From positions 481,455 to 545,454 of the forward strand of contig NZ_LNNH01000012.1 of assembly GCF_001542915.1 (NCBI RefSeq): DNA of 64,000 bases, in the 5' to 3' direction. The notes below the pieces were generated by a model, which worked only from the letters and a program-made list of their open reading frames with translations, was not told the origin of the DNA and ran no database searches. This document shows positions 1-9,982 of the stretch, piece after piece. Origin of the DNA: Peribacillus simplex (GTDB taxonomy: Bacteria; Bacillota; Bacilli; Bacillales; DSM-1321). Each line of letters begins with the position of its first letter. Position 1 is the first letter of the stretch. The position numbers and the translations under genes are program-made.

Positions 1-108
1 GGTAAAGAAGATGGCCACTTGGACATGGCAAGGTCCTAAAACGGCTTAACATAGTGGCTCGAAGAGCCCAAATCTCGTAACCTTTGTTCAAAATTTCAAA
101 GGAATTTC

Positions 109-146
109 AAAAGGGGTTCGGAATTTTTTAATTCCGAACCCCTTTT
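109..146 (-). terminator. Terminator of parEC
   Basis: A near-perfect hairpin (AAAAGGGGTTCGGAATT arm, four-base loop, complementary arm) lies about 55 bases past the parC stop. It carries an A run on one side and a T run on the other, so it can stop transcription from either direction. The 108 bases to its left hold no recognisable gene. Confidence 0.85.
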
Positions 147-199
147 GTCTACAAACTGCGGGATGCTGATTTATCCAGCATCCCGTCAGAAAAAATGAA

Positions 200-2644
200 T
201 CACTCCTCCATGGAGGCTTCATCTTCCAATGATATTTTCCATAGTTCTTTCGCCTTCCCACTGACCGTTTCATCAAAAACAAAAGATCCATTCGTGTAGC
301 GATCGTGATTTTTTAATGAGGCCGCATGAACGGTTTCAACCGTTCCCTTTTCCGAAAGAATGAACAAACTGTCGGTTTTATTGACCGTAGTAAATCCGAT
401 GACCCGGTGGGGATTCGATTTCAATTCCCTTAATACCACGACACCGCGTTTTGCCCGGCTCGTTTTTTCAAACTCGGTTAATTTCATTTTCTTGATGGCG
501 CCGCGCTGGGTAACGATTAGGATCGATTCTTTGCTATCCTTGGTTAACATCTTGCCGCCGATAACATAGTCATCTTCTTTCAAATTAATCCCTTTTACAC
601 CCGCTGCACGGACACCGACGATACTCACCTCTTCTTCATCGAACCATAAACTATAACCGTTATGGGTGACAAGGAAAAGATCTTCCTGACCATCGGTATG
701 ATGAACATCGACCAGTTCATCATCGCCTTTTAAGTTGATGCCGACCAATGGTTTAGAATGACGTTGGGCTTTATAAGCAGCAAGTTCCGTCTTTTTCACC
801 ATCCCGTTTTTCGTGATGAACACCAGGAATTGAGGAAGGGTAAAGTCCTTGATTGGAATTGCTTTTATGATCTGCTCTTCCCTATCGATCGGAATGATGT
901 TCGCGATATGCTGGCCGGTTTCCTTCCAGCGAATATCAGGAAGCTGATGAACTGGACAATAGAGAAAGTTCCCTTTGGATGTGAACAGCAACAGGACATC
1001 CGTTGTATTCATTTCCAGGCGCTGAAGCAAGCGATCGGAATCCTTCATGCCAAAATCAAGACCGCCCGATGCCGCATATGACCGTAATGATGTCCGTTTC
1101 ACATAGCCTTCTTTCGTCACGGTCACCATTACGTCTTCACTTGCGATCAAGACTTCAAGATTAATTTTGATTTCCTCTATTTCCTTTTCGATTTTCGAAC
1201 GTCTTCCGTCATCATAGCCTTTTTTAATGAACCGAAGTTCTTTTTTTATGACTTGAAGAAGCACCTTTTCGCTGCCAAGGATCTTCGTCAATTCCTCAAT
1301 CCTGTTTTTCAATTCCGCTGCTTCTGCCTCAAGTGCCGTAATATCCGTGTTTGTCAGTCTATATAACTGTAAAGATACGATGGCTTCGGCTTGCGCTTCC
1401 GTAAACGCGAATTGGGCGATCAGGTTATCTTTGGCATTGCGTTTGTCTTTGGAAGCACGGATAACGGCAATGACTTCATCCAATATCGACAGGGCCTTCA
1501 CTAAGCCATCGACGATATGCGCCCGGTCATGCGCCTTTTGCAGCTCATAACGGGAACGGTTCACGATTACCTCTTTACGGTGATCGATATACGCATCGAG
1601 CATTTTTGGAAGGCTCATCAAAGTCGGCCGTTTTTTATATATCGCGACCATATTGAAGTTATAGGCAATTTGAAGATCGGAATTCTTGTATAAGTAATGC
1701 AGGACACCGTTTGCATCCGCTTCTTTCTTCAATTCGATGACGATGCGCAGTCCGGTCCGGTCCGTTTCATCCCTTACTTCGGCGATGCCTTCCACTTTCC
1801 GGTCTAGACGGAACTCATCCATCTTCTTGACCAGGTTCGCTTTATTGACTTCATATGGGATTTCGGTGATGACGATTTGCTGTTTGCCGCCACGAATCGT
1901 TTCCACGTCCGCCAGACCGCGAATGATGATTTTTCCTTTGCCTGTTTCATAGGCTTTGCGAATGCCTTCGATGCCTTGTATGATTCCGCCAGTAGGGAAA
2001 TCCGGTCCCTTGATGACCGTCATTAAATCCGCGACGGTCGCTTCAGGCTTATCGATCCGCATGATGGCGGCATCGATGACCTCTCCTATTTGATGCGGCG
2101 GAATTTCCGTGGCATATCCGGCTGAGATCCCAGTGGAACCGTTTACGAGCAAGTTCGGGAACATCGCAGGCAACACGATCGGCTCTTCCGAAGTATCATC
2201 AAAGTTCGGCACGAAGTCGACCGTCCGTTTTTCAATATCACGTAACATCTCCGAAGCAATCGATGAAAGCCTGGCTTCCGTATACCGCATCGCAGCAGGC
2301 GGGTCGCCATCGATGCTACCATTGTTTCCGTGCATTTGGACCATGACTTTCCGCAGCTTCCAGTCTTGGCTCATCCTTACCATCGCCTCATATACAGATG
2401 AATCCCCATGGGGATGATAGTTACCAATGACATTACCGACCGTTTTTGCAGATTTCCTGAATCCTTTTTCCTGTGTATTTCCTTCCACATGCATCGCATA
2501 CAAGATCCTGCGCTGTACCGGTTTTAAGCCGTCCCTGGCATCGGGAAGGGCCCGATCCTGGATAATGTATTTACTATAGCGCCCGAAGCGATCTCCGATG
2601 ACCTCTTCAAGCGGCAAATCCCGAAACGTTTCTTCAAATACCAT
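200..2644 (-). CDS. parC: DNA topoisomerase IV subunit A
   Basis: ParC is the DNA-breaking and rejoining subunit of topoisomerase IV, which decatenates daughter chromosomes together with ParE. The N-terminus has the type IIA signature: [25 protein letters not shown], read here from R at about residue 21, then [16 protein letters not shown] and the [10 protein letters not shown] stretch holding the catalytic tyrosine. The C-terminal half shows the repeated beta-pinwheel blades (for example [25 protein letters not shown]). From the ATG at 2644 the protein is 814 residues, normal for Bacillus ParC. I chose that ATG because GAGGAGG lies at ideal distance before it; a longer frame to 2680 lacks this. 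It overlaps the end of parE by 11 bases, so the two are translationally coupled. Confidence 0.97.
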   Translation of the reverse strand: MVFEETFRDLPLEEVIGDRFGRYSKYIIQDRALPDARDGLKPVQRRILYAMHVEGNTQEKGFRKSAKTVGNVIGNYHPHGDSSVYEAMVRMSQDWKLRKVMVQMHGNNGSIDGDPPAAMRYTEARLSSIASEMLRDIEKRTVDFVPNFDDTSEEPIVLPAMFPNLLVNGSTGISAGYATEIPPHQIGEVIDAAIMRIDKPEATVADLMTVIKGPDFPTGGIIQGIEGIRKAYETGKGKIIIRGLADVETIRGGKQQIVITEIPYEVNKANLVKKMDEFRLDRKVEGIAEVRDETDRTGLRIVIELKKEADANGVLHYLYKNSDLQIAYNFNMVAIYKKRPTLMSLPKMLDAYIDHRKEVIVNRSRYELQKAHDRAHIVDGLVKALSILDEVIAVIRASKDKRNAKDNLIAQFAFTEAQAEAIVSLQLYRLTNTDITALEAEAAELKNRIEELTKILGSEKVLLQVIKKELRFIKKGYDDGRRSKIEKEIEEIKINLEVLIASEDVMVTVTKEGYVKRTSLRSYAASGGLDFGMKDSDRLLQRLEMNTTDVLLLFTSKGNFLYCPVHQLPDIRWKETGQHIANIIPIDREEQIIKAIPIKDFTLPQFLVFITKNGMVKKTELAAYKAQRHSKPLVGINLKGDDELVDVHHTDGQEDLFLVTHNGYSLWFDEEEVSIVGVRAAGVKGINLKEDDYVIGGKMLTKDSKESILIVTQRGAIKKMKLTEFEKTSRAKRGVVVLRELKSNPHRVIGFTTVNKTDSLFILSEKGTVETVHAASLKNHDRYTNGSFVFDETVSGKAKELWKISLEDEASMEE

Positions 2645-4619
2645 CGTTATTGGCCTCCTCTTCAATCGACATATTTTCATTATCTAAAATATTCGATTCT
2701 TCCTCGAGACCAAAAGCGACATTTGCTTCAATCCATTTGCGGCGCGGTTCAACCTTGTCTCCCATTAATGTCGTCACTCGTCTTTCAGCACGGGCCCCAT
2801 CATCGATTTTCACACGGATCAGCGTCCTTGTCTCCGGGTTCATCGTGGTATCCCATAATTGATCGGCATTCATCTCTCCAAGCCCTTTATAACGCTGAAT
2901 CATATAGCCTTTCCCCACTTTGTCTATCGCTCCCTGAAGCTCCTCGTCACTCCAGGCATATTCAATCACTTCTTTCTTCCCGGTCCCTTTACTCACTTTA
3001 TATAATGGCGGCAGGGCAATATAAACCTTCCCTGACTCTATCAATGGTTTCATATAACGGTAAAAGAAAGTCAGAAGAAGCACTTGGATATGGGCACCAT
3101 CCGTATCGGCATCGGTCATGATGATCACTTTATCGTAATTGGTGTCCGGCGTATTGAACTCGGCCCCGACCCCTCCGCCAATGGCGTGGATGATCGTATT
3201 GATTTCTTCGTTCTTAAAAATATCAGCCAGTTTGGCCTTTTCCGTATTGATGACTTTACCCCTTAAAGGCAAAACCGCCTGAAAACGGCGATCCCGCCCT
3301 TGCTTTGCGGATCCTCCGGCAGAGTCCCCTTCCACAAGGTACAATTCATTACGTTCGGGATTTTTCGATTGAGCCGGCGTCAGCTTACCAGATAGGATGG
3401 CATCGGATTTTTTTCGTTTCTTTCCGCTCCTTGCATCCTCCCTTGCTTTGCGGGCCGCTTCGCGTGCCTGGAACGCTTTAATCGATTTTTTAACCAACAA
3501 GGTACTCGTGGTCGGATCTTCTTCAAAAAAGTAGGCTAAGTGCTCTGACACGATGGAATCGACTGCAGAGCGCGCCTCGCTGGTGCCAAGCTTGCTCTTG
3601 GTCTGCCCCTCGAATTGAAGCAGTTCTTCCGGAATGCGGACTGAGATGATCGATGACAAGCCTTCACGTATATCGGTACCTTCGAGGTTTTTATCTTTTT
3701 CCTTCAATAGCCCCATTTTTCTCGCATAATCATTAAATGCCCTGGTCATGGCCGTTTTTGCGCCGATTTCATGGGTGCCGCCGTCTTTTGTACGAACATT
3801 ATTGACGAAGCTTAATATATTCTCTGAGTAGCCATCGTTGAATTGGAAGGCAAGTTCAACTTCTATCCCATTTTGCTCCCCTTCCAGGCTAACAACACCA
3901 TGAAGGGTCTCTTTTTCCTCATTTAAGTAATCCACAAATGCTTCGATTCCATTTTCATAATGGAAGGTTTCATTTCGGTCGTTGCGTTCATCCGTCAATT
4001 CTATCTTCATGCCCTTTAATAGAAACGCTGATTCACGGAGACGTTCACATAGGATATCGTAATTGAAGGTGGTCACCGAAAATATCTTTGGATCGGGCTT
4101 GAAGTGAATCTTCGTACCCGTTTGATTCGTTTTACCGAGTTTCTCCAAGGTCGTTTCAGGCTTGCCTCCATTGAAAAACCGTTGTTCGTATATGAACCCG
4201 TCCCTTTTGATCGTCACGACAAGCCATTCAGACAGCGCATTAACGACTGAAGCACCCACACCGTGAAGGCCTCCGCTCGTTTTATATCCACCTTGTCCGA
4301 ATTTCCCCCCTGCATGGAGGATCGTCAAAATGACTTCAGGCGTCGGTTTACCCAATTTATGCATACCCGTAGGCATCCCGCGGCCCCTATCCGTTACACT
4401 TAAACTGTTATCTTTATGTATTTTCACACTAATTTGGTCTCCATAACCAGCCAAAGCCTCATCTACGGAGTTATCTACAATCTCGTACACTAAATGATGA
4501 AGTCCGCGTGCATCAGTACTGCCGATATACATACCGGGACGTTTTCTGACCGCTTCGAGTCCTTCCAGTACCTGAATTGCATCATCATTGTACTCGATTG
4601 CTTTTACCTTTTTTGCCAC
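2634..4619 (-). CDS. parE: DNA topoisomerase IV subunit B
   Basis: ParE is the ATPase subunit of topoisomerase IV. The GHKL ATPase motifs are visible: [15 protein letters not shown] with the Mg-binding Asn, DRGRGMPTG, and [15 protein letters not shown]. The TOPRIM domain has [18 protein letters not shown] and [13 protein letters not shown]. The end [16 protein letters not shown] closely matches the B. subtilis protein as I remember it. A GTG at 4619 is the likely start (661 residues): GGAAAGGGG sits just before it and the protein then begins [12 protein letters not shown], close to the B. subtilis N-terminus. A frame extension to ATG 4646 is less likely. A promoter with an overlapping LexA-type box lies at 4728-4762. 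Confidence 0.97.
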   Translation of the reverse strand: MAKKVKAIEYNDDAIQVLEGLEAVRKRPGMYIGSTDARGLHHLVYEIVDNSVDEALAGYGDQISVKIHKDNSLSVTDRGRGMPTGMHKLGKPTPEVILTILHAGGKFGQGGYKTSGGLHGVGASVVNALSEWLVVTIKRDGFIYEQRFFNGGKPETTLEKLGKTNQTGTKIHFKPDPKIFSVTTFNYDILCERLRESAFLLKGMKIELTDERNDRNETFHYENGIEAFVDYLNEEKETLHGVVSLEGEQNGIEVELAFQFNDGYSENILSFVNNVRTKDGGTHEIGAKTAMTRAFNDYARKMGLLKEKDKNLEGTDIREGLSSIISVRIPEELLQFEGQTKSKLGTSEARSAVDSIVSEHLAYFFEEDPTTSTLLVKKSIKAFQAREAARKAREDARSGKKRKKSDAILSGKLTPAQSKNPERNELYLVEGDSAGGSAKQGRDRRFQAVLPLRGKVINTEKAKLADIFKNEEINTIIHAIGGGVGAEFNTPDTNYDKVIIMTDADTDGAHIQVLLLTFFYRYMKPLIESGKVYIALPPLYKVSKGTGKKEVIEYAWSDEELQGAIDKVGKGYMIQRYKGLGEMNADQLWDTTMNPETRTLIRVKIDDGARAERRVTTLMGDKVEPRRKWIEANVAFGLEEESNILDNENMSIEEEANNDGI

Positions 4620-4727
4620 AGAAATTCCCCTTTCCTTACTAAACACAATTTCCGGGCCAAATCATACTGCAATGAAATGACTCACTAGCTTTAACAATTT
4701 TTCACATACGTTACTATTCATATAAAA

Positions 4728-4756
4728 AGTATAATACTTTCACGAGAAAAGAACAA
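4728..4756 (-). promoter_or_regulatory. Sigma-A promoter of parEC
   Basis: On the minus strand TTGTTC (4756-4751), a 17-base spacer and TATACT (4733-4728) make a good sigma-A promoter about 110 bases before the parE start. The -35 box lies inside the palindrome at 4751-4762. Confidence 0.75.
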
Positions 4757-4762
4757 GTGTTC
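4751..4762. promoter_or_regulatory. LexA-type (SOS) box over the parEC -35
   Basis: GAACAAGTGTTC is a perfect palindrome. It fits the Bacillus LexA/DinR core GAAC-RNRY-GTTY at every position. It overlaps the parEC -35 element, where binding would block RNA polymerase. From memory, parEC is listed in the B. subtilis LexA regulon; I could not check this. Confidence 0.7.
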
Positions 4763-4961
4763 TATTTTTTTGTCCCTTTTATTAGCGTTAGCCCATTTGC
4801 CTGGAACTTTTCGCTTGAAAACGTATCATAGCTACCGTTCTAATTGTAGCGGTAATTTTTCATTTGGCAAATATACTTTTACTATTTTGATCAAAATGTT
4901 GTTAAATCCCCTGGATATCCCGCGGCTTTGGCCATGGTTGAGACTCTCAAGCAACATCCTA

Positions 4962-4985
4962 AAAAGAGCGGATGTCCGCTCTTTT
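4962..4985 (-). terminator. Terminator of yneT
   Basis: AAAAGAGCGGA, a two-base loop and the complementary arm form a hairpin ending in T residues on the minus strand, directly after the yneT stop. Confidence 0.85.
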
Positions 4986-4989
4986 GACT

Positions 4990-5400
4990 TTACTTCGTCA
5001 GGGCGTGTTCGACTTTAATGCATCGATCCATGATGACAGTATAACCCTTTTCCTTCAAGAAATTATAGGCTTCCTCGTTTTCCACACCCAGCTGAGCCCA
5101 AAAGATATCAGCATCAATGTCGGCAAACTCTTTGGCAATCTCCGGGAGGAATTCCGAACGGCGAAACACATTGACGATATCGACATGGCCTTCAATATCT
5201 TTGAGGGCTTTCACGGCCTTGACGCCCAACACTTCGGATACGGAAGGGTTAACCGGGATGATCTCATATCCGCTGTCCTGCATCGCCTTGGATACCATAT
5301 AAGACGTCCGCTCGGGGTTATTCGATAAACCGACTACAGCGATCCGCTTCGCTTTTTTTAGCATTTGGCCCATTTCCGCTCTGCTTGGATTTTCTATCAT
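4990..5400 (-). CDS. yneT: CoA-binding domain protein YneT
   Basis: A small Rossmann-fold CoA-binding protein of 136 residues, the usual size. AKRIAVVGLSNNPERTSYMV carries the nucleotide-binding loop, and YEIIPVNPSVSEVLGVKA and VDIVNVFRRSEFLPEI are family hallmarks. The ATG at 5400 is preferred, with AGAGGGG ten bases upstream; a TTG at 5409 sits too close to that site. It lies between plsY and parE as in B. subtilis. Its physiological role is not known. Confidence 0.88.
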   Translation of the reverse strand: MIENPSRAEMGQMLKKAKRIAVVGLSNNPERTSYMVSKAMQDSGYEIIPVNPSVSEVLGVKAVKALKDIEGHVDIVNVFRRSEFLPEIAKEFADIDADIFWAQLGVENEEAYNFLKEKGYTVIMDRCIKVEHALTK

Positions 5401-5879
5401 TCTTACCAATCCCCTCTATTTATAAAATGTTATATTGCATAAAAAGTATACTTAACAAGGATATTTTGCAATGGCAAGCTGATTATTTCCCATTATTAAG
5501 AAAAACAATTATACAAGAAAAAATATGTTTCGAAAAGGCATGGCTCCCTTGCCGCCCTTTCTGTTCAACCAGCCTGCCACGTATTGTTAGGCTTTATACA
5601 AACAGGCTCCATTTTATATATACGAAAATAAGAAATCCTAAACCTTTTGCCCTGCTACAACTTAAACCTATATTAAAAAGTGCATATTCATCAAGTAAAA
5701 TTCATTTTTCAATAGATTTTTTTCGGACAGCCGTACCATTTTGTCACGAAAATGTTACAATAAGAGATGCTTATCATGCAGTTTAACGCTGTTTTTGGCT
5801 ATTTTTTTCAAATATGGTGACAATCAGCCTCTTAAACATGAATAAATAAGAAGATTTTTCTTAAAGAAAGGGTCATAGA
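5401..5879. other. Intergenic stretch between divergent yneT and plsY
   Basis: About 480 bases that must hold the promoters of two divergent genes. I see no gene, convincing -35/-10 pair or strong hairpin; short frames here have no ribosome binding site or family resemblance. Confidence 0.5.
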
Positions 5880-6473
5880 ATGCTTACATTTATCATTATA
5901 CTGTCCGCCTACTTGATTGGATCGATCCCATCCGGTTTAATTATCGGCAAAACGTTTTACAAAATCGACATTCGGGAGCATGGCAGTAAAAATCTTGGCG
6001 GGACAAATACCTTCCGGACATTGGGTGTCAAGGCAGGGCTTACCGTCACCATCATGGATATCCTTAAAGGGACCCTTGCAACTTCACTCCCGTTTTTGCT
6101 TAGTGCTGATATAAATATAAATGAGATGCTTATCGGCGTAATTGCCGTCATCGGCCATATGTTTCCCGTTTTTGCAAACTTTAGGGGCGGGAAAGCGGTT
6201 GCGACTTCAGCTGGTGTCATTCTTGCTTATGAACCATTATTTTTTCTCATTGCCGTCATCATTTTCTTTATATCCTTATACATTTCCAAATACGTATCAC
6301 TTTCGTCCATGATCGCCTCCCTTCTTGCGTTTATCTATAGTTTGGTGTTTCATGCAGGTGATTGGGCCCTCATTACAGTGATCGGCGTTTTTATGATCTT
6401 CATTTTCTACCGGCACCGGGCGAACATTAAACGAATTATTGATAAAACTGAACCAAAAGTCAAATGGTTATAA
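5880..6473 (+). CDS. plsY: Acyl-phosphate glycerol-3-phosphate acyltransferase
   Basis: PlsY is a membrane enzyme that transfers the acyl group from acyl-phosphate to glycerol-3-phosphate, the first acylation of phospholipid synthesis. The 197-residue protein has about five to seven membrane segments and the three conserved loops: [12 protein letters not shown] with [22 protein letters not shown], and [26 protein letters not shown] precedes the ATG. It corresponds to B. subtilis yneS and keeps its place beside yneT and parE. Confidence 0.95.
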   Translation: MLTFIIILSAYLIGSIPSGLIIGKTFYKIDIREHGSKNLGGTNTFRTLGVKAGLTVTIMDILKGTLATSLPFLLSADININEMLIGVIAVIGHMFPVFANFRGGKAVATSAGVILAYEPLFFLIAVIIFFISLYISKYVSLSSMIASLLAFIYSLVFHAGDWALITVIGVFMIFIFYRHRANIKRIIDKTEPKVKWL

Positions 6474-6522
6474 GCGATTTTCAGGATGGGAATGGGCCAG
6501 GTCCCACAGGTCCATTTCCATT

Positions 6523-6960
6523 CTACAATGCATGTGCCGTATTATTCAGTGCACCGGCTTGACTGGATACCTTTTCCGAAAAGTCCCTCATTTTCTGGAT
6601 GACCGATATCAAACGTTGAATGGTCCATTCCATTTCCTTTGAATCGGTAATATTCCCTTCGATCACGCCAATGATTTCATTGAAAGACTTTCCGGTTAAA
6701 ACCGCTTCTTTGCCTCCTGCCTAAACGACCTCCCTGACCCTTTGGACAGACCCAGCCACTTCCTTCATAATAGCTATCAGCTATCTCCTGCACTAGTTTT
6801 ACAGCCTCGTTGATGCTGTGGAAGGATTGGTTTTTCCTCGACATATAATCAGGTTCTGTCCTTTTCCGGTCAGGATTTGCCTGCGCTCCTTCCCTTCTTC
6901 AGCAATCATGACCTGAAGTCCCATCTGATCCTGCATCCAATATTCCGACCGTATCACTTG
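6523..6960 (-). pseudogene. Decayed chemotaxis-receptor-like fragment
   Basis: Read on the minus strand, about 66 codons upstream of the TAG at 6523 give GGKEAVLTGKSFNEIIGVIE and then QRLISVIQKMRDFSEKVSSQ. This resembles the cytoplasmic signalling region of methyl-accepting chemotaxis proteins, where GKEAV..AGKSFNEII is typical. Further upstream a helical stretch (SINEAVKLVQEIADS) appears in other frames, broken by frameshifts and stops. There is no start or ribosome binding site, so I call it a remnant. The assignment rests on recognised pattern only. Confidence 0.42.
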
Positions 6961-7149
6961 CTTTTTCCTGCTTCACTATTATGAAAATGCCCATCCTTAT
7001 TTAAACCTGTAATCACAAGGATCTTTTTACCTAACATCTTATTTAAAGATATTGTTTCGAGAAGCCTATACAGCTAAGTAAAGATTGATTAATTGTTGCA
7101 TAGAGGCTAAACTGGAACTAATTACGCTTACCATTAAGGAGAATCCGTC

Positions 7150-7299
7150 ATGAAGCCACTGCAAATTTCACCGGAAACTGCATTGAAATTATCCAAATCC
7201 CTCAATTTGCCCTTGGAGCAAATCATGCATATGCCCACACCCATCTTGCTGAAAAAGCTTGCCGAGGCTGAAGCAATTGAAAACGAAAAGAGAAAATAG
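7150..7299 (+). CDS. yycC: YycC-like small protein
   Basis: A 49-residue protein beginning MKPLQISPETALKLSKSLN and continuing PLEQIMHMPTPILLKKLAE. This matches my memory of the small Bacillus YycC family, whose function is unknown. AAGGAG precedes the ATG at good distance. Its TAG stop falls inside the terminator hairpin shared with the convergent PadR gene. Confidence 0.75.
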   Translation: MKPLQISPETALKLSKSLNLPLEQIMHMPTPILLKKLAEAEAIENEKRK

Positions 7300-7319
7300 C
7301 TGCAGAAGCCTGCAGCTAT
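7296..7319. terminator. Shared bidirectional terminator of yycC and padR
   Basis: ATAGCTGCAG, a four-base loop and its complement form a perfect hairpin followed by T residues on the plus strand. The stop codons of both convergent genes (7297-7299 and 7316-7318) lie symmetrically inside the stem. Confidence 0.8.
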
Positions 7320-7660
7320 TTTTGTGTGCGCTCAGATGTGTGCGTGATCACCTTCCGGATCACCTGCTGAAAGGCGTTCCATTCTTCCCACTGCCCTTGA
7401 AATTGGCTGAGGCCCGATTTGGTCGCATAATAGTATTTCCTTTTCGGCCCTTCCAAGGAATCCCTCCAATAGCTTTTTAAATACTCCTTCTCTTCCAGCC
7501 TTTTTAATGCGGGGTAAAGCATGCCTTCTTTATATTGCAAATAACCATCACTCAGCTGTTTGAGCTGTTCGATCATTTCATAGCCGTACATATCCTTCTG
7601 AGCCAGCAACGAAAGCAATACCATCTCCGTACTTCCTTTTAATAGCTCCGCTTTTCGCAA
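7316..7660 (-). CDS. PadR-family transcriptional regulator
   Basis: A 114-residue regulator with the PadR winged helix: KGSTEMVLLSLLAQKDMYGYEM, then the recognition and wing region EGMLYPALKRLEEKEYLKSYW and GPKRKYYYATKSGLSQF. The start is a TTG at 7660 with GAGGGGG nine bases before it. PadR proteins usually repress a nearby efflux or membrane gene in response to a small molecule. No such gene is next to it, and the palindrome at 7709-7729 suggests autoregulation. Confidence 0.88.
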   Translation of the reverse strand: MRKAELLKGSTEMVLLSLLAQKDMYGYEMIEQLKQLSDGYLQYKEGMLYPALKRLEEKEYLKSYWRDSLEGPKRKYYYATKSGLSQFQGQWEEWNAFQQVIRKVITHTSERTQK

Positions 7661-7708
7661 ATTCGGCAGCCCCCTCTAAATAAGATACTTAAATAGGTAG
7701 GTCGAAAA

Positions 7709-7729
7709 CTATATATTCTTCATATATAG
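7709..7729. promoter_or_regulatory. Candidate PadR operator
   Basis: CTATATA, seven bases and TATATAG form a perfect inverted repeat about 50 bases upstream of the padR start, placed where a promoter would be. Operator identity is inferred from symmetry and location. Confidence 0.45.
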
Positions 7730-7850
7730 CGACGCATTCCCCCCTCACGATACCGCATATTCTTTGACTTTCTTTTTAATATAACAATATTCTGATTTCT
7801 TTACTACCTATTAACATTGAATAGTCTTGTTTATAAAAACCAAATAAAAA

Positions 7851-7866
7851 ACCGCCCATTGGCGGT
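7851..7866 (-). terminator. Terminator of the NUDIX gene
   Basis: ACCGCC, a short loop and GGCGGT are followed on the minus strand by a T run, just past the NUDIX stop at 7869. Confidence 0.75.
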
Positions 7867-7868
7867 CT

Positions 7869-8357
7869 TCAATTGGTTAAAACCGATTCTTTTGCGAAAG
7901 GAGGCAGTTCCTTCTTTTTCATGGAAACGAAGTGATCCTTTTCATAGATGCAGGCAAATTCTTGCGGAGGTGAGGCATCCAATACCTCACTAAGATAGTG
8001 CTTGATGTTGGATACGACTTCAGCTGCCTCCATGATCCATTGATAAGGCTTCCAAGCCAATTCTCCTTCATCACATGGCCCAAGACTTCCCCCTGTATCT
8101 TCAGCGCGGTACACATACATTCCGCCCGTCTCATTCCATGTCACGATTCCCCTATAGGTCAATCGCTTGACCTTCAAACCAGTTTCTTCAAAAATTTCCC
8201 GTTCCATCGATTCACGGACCGTCTCACCTTCCTCGATTTTCCCTCCAATGCCATTCCATTTCCCCCGATTGGGATCTTTCTTGCGGAATAGCATCAACAC
8301 TTCAGCTTTATTGTTCGTTTTACGGGTAATGAAACAAATTGTATAAATGATCTCCAT
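7869..8357 (-). CDS. NUDIX hydrolase (MutT/8-oxo-dGTPase type)
   Basis: A 162-residue NUDIX hydrolase, which cleaves a nucleoside diphosphate linked to another group. The NUDIX box is complete: GGKIEEGETVRESMEREIFEETGL at about residues 38-61, with the metal-binding REIFEE core. The N-terminus (ICFITRK, LMLFRKKDPNRGKWNG) resembles bacterial 8-oxo-dGTP diphosphatases. The substrate cannot be read from sequence. It is divergent from yneR and has its own terminator. Confidence 0.9.
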   Translation of the reverse strand: MEIIYTICFITRKTNNKAEVLMLFRKKDPNRGKWNGIGGKIEEGETVRESMEREIFEETGLKVKRLTYRGIVTWNETGGMYVYRAEDTGGSLGPCDEGELAWKPYQWIMEAAEVVSNIKHYLSEVLDASPPQEFACIYEKDHFVSMKKKELPPFAKESVLTN

Positions 8358-8446
8358 TGTATTTCCTTTCTAAAACGCACATTATTCGCATCTACTTCAT
8401 AATTACTTTATACTTAAATAACGAACCTCAAGGAAGGAGAATGACT

Positions 8447-8743
8447 ATGAAACTGACCATTTCCGATCAAGCAGCCAAGTGGTATGCGGATGAATTGGAG
8501 CTCCAGGAAGGCTCACATTTGCGCTTTTATGTAAGATATGGCGGACACAGTTCCGTCCAAAGCGGCTTTTCATTGGGCATCATGCAAGAAGCTCCTGAAA
8601 ATGCGGCAGCCGTATCATCGACGAATAATGTTCATTTCTATGTTGAAGAAAAAGATATTTGGTACTTCGATGGCCATGATCTGCGGATTACCTTCAACGA
8701 AAAGCTGACTGAGCCTGAATTTCATTATGATAAGAGCGCATGA
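8447..8743 (+). CDS. yneR: HesB-like protein YneR
   Basis: A 98-residue protein of the HesB/IscA-like superfamily, beginning MKLTISDQAAKWYADELEL. GSHLRFYVRYGGHSSVQSGF matches the YneR group, which lacks the cysteines of true iron-sulfur A-type carriers. So a scaffold role is not supported. The ATG at 8447 lies seven bases after AAGGAG; an ATG at 8441 is too close to the site. In B. subtilis the gene is a neighbour of yneQ and plsY. Confidence 0.85.
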   Translation: MKLTISDQAAKWYADELELQEGSHLRFYVRYGGHSSVQSGFSLGIMQEAPENAAAVSSTNNVHFYVEEKDIWYFDGHDLRITFNEKLTEPEFHYDKSA

Positions 8744-8783
8744 CCATGCAGCAGCGGTGCAAACTGCTGTTGCCTCTTCTTTT

Positions 8784-9080
8784 CTATTCATCGAGAAGCA
8801 CTACAGAAATCCCTTCCGCTTTGAGGATATCCCTTTGTTTGTCGCCCAGAAGGTCATAATGAGAATAGCCATCCTTGCGGTGATGGATCCACTCTTTTTT
8901 CAGTCCGTATTGCTTACCCCATTCAGATAATCGGCCTAAATCTTTACTGCCGACTTTTGTAACCGTCTTGCAGCCAGGAAAACGGTCGTCCAGCCAATAA
9001 TGAGTTAAAAAAGCGATTTCGCCTTGATCGATCCGCTGTTTCCACTCCACTACATCTTTCCGTTTAATGCCGAAAGCCAT
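8784..9080 (-). CDS. yneQ: Conserved protein YneQ
   Basis: A 98-residue protein of unknown function, recognised by its content and place between yneP and yneR. It has HYWLDDRFPGCKTVTKVG and WIHHRKDGYSHYDLLGDKQ, with several His, Asp and Trp residues in the middle. It may be cotranscribed with yneP, 20 bases downstream. Confidence 0.8.
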   Translation of the reverse strand: MAFGIKRKDVVEWKQRIDQGEIAFLTHYWLDDRFPGCKTVTKVGSKDLGRLSEWGKQYGLKKEWIHHRKDGYSHYDLLGDKQRDILKAEGISVVLLDE

Positions 9081-9099
9081 GTCTATACACCTCGATTAA

Positions 9100-9531
9100 T
9101 TAAACCAGCTCATTCTGTTTTTTATTTTTTTCATAGGCCTCATGCCAATCAGGAAACATACGTTTAATCGATATCGGACGGAAGCTGTCCTTTTTCACGC
9201 AAACATGTGAAGAATGGCCAGTAGCCGCCACTTCCCCTTTACCATTGACGATTTCATAACCATACACGACCCGTAACCCGTCATACATATCAATCCAGGT
9301 CCTCACCTTTACTTTATCACCATATCGTATAGGCGATTTGTATGAAGCCTGTATGTCCATGACAGGGGATAGGATCCCAACCGCCTCCATATCGGCATAA
9401 CGAAATCCTAAATCTTCGATTAATTTTGTCCTGCCCAGTTCCATCCATATTAAATAATTGGCATGGTAAACAACACCCATCTGGTCTGTCTCTGCATACC
9501 TCACTTCAATATCATTTTCAGCTATGAACAT
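9100..9531 (-). CDS. yneP: Acyl-CoA thioesterase YneP
   Basis: A hot-dog-fold thioesterase of the 4-hydroxybenzoyl-CoA/YbgC type, 143 residues. The motif YAETDQMGVVYHANYLIWMELGR at about residues 13-35 contains the catalytic Asp and the H-N-Y turn. It probably hydrolyses acyl-CoA in the cytoplasm; the chain preference is unknown. It is likely transcribed with yneQ. Confidence 0.88.
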   Translation of the reverse strand: MFIAENDIEVRYAETDQMGVVYHANYLIWMELGRTKLIEDLGFRYADMEAVGILSPVMDIQASYKSPIRYGDKVKVRTWIDMYDGLRVVYGYEIVNGKGEVAATGHSSHVCVKKDSFRPISIKRMFPDWHEAYEKNKKQNELV

Positions 9532-9623
9532 TTTTCTTCCCCACTTTCATTTTTGCAATATAAACATATTACCATAACAACCGTTCCCTTTTCATTTAAG
9601 CAGGCTTCAGCTCTCATGAAAAA

Positions 9624-9660
9624 ATGGGGAAGAAAGCAATCATGCTTCTTTCTTCCCCAT
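9624..9660 (-). terminator. Terminator of sspN-tlp
   Basis: ATGGGGAAGAAAG and its complement flank an 11-base loop, with a T run on the minus strand. It lies directly after the tlp stop. Confidence 0.85.
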
Positions 9661-9670
9661 CATCCATAAA

Positions 9671-9916
9671 CTAAATATTATCGGTACTGTAGCCGTTCTC
9701 CCGTGCTTCTTGCTCATCTTGTACTTCTTGCTTCATCGCTTCAATGCTCGCTTTTCTTCGCTCGTTTTTGGCTGTAATCGCCATTTTGTCCTCAGCTGAT
9801 GAAAAGGATGTCGCATCATTCGCCGCTGTCATGTTCTGTTCCGTATTGTGAATCGCGTCCTGAAGTTTCTCTACATTATCCAAACGGTTATCCTGATTAT
9901 GTTTGAATGAATCCAT
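9671..9916 (-). CDS. tlp: Small acid-soluble spore protein Tlp
   Basis: An 81-residue minor spore protein. RLDNVEKLQDAIHNTEQNM near the N-terminus, EDKMAITAKNERRKASIEAM in the middle and QDEQEARENGYS near the end match Bacillus Tlp. Made in the forespore and degraded on germination. It follows sspN by 66 bases, the B. subtilis order, and shares its terminator. Confidence 0.9.
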   Translation of the reverse strand: MDSFKHNQDNRLDNVEKLQDAIHNTEQNMTAANDATSFSSAEDKMAITAKNERRKASIEAMKQEVQDEQEARENGYSTDNI

Positions 9917-9982
9917 TGGTTTTCACCTCTAATCAAAAAAATGGTTTACATAATAATATTATCAATTCGCGCTAATCCTTCG

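Noticed and set aside
1-39. Possible C-terminal end of a plus-strand gene entering from the left edge (stop at 37-39).
   Set aside because: Only 12 codons are visible, no family can be recognised and a stop by chance is common.
8744-8783. GCAGCAG/CTGCTG repeat between yneR and yneQ as a terminator.
   Set aside because: The stem is short and imperfect and no T run of useful length follows.
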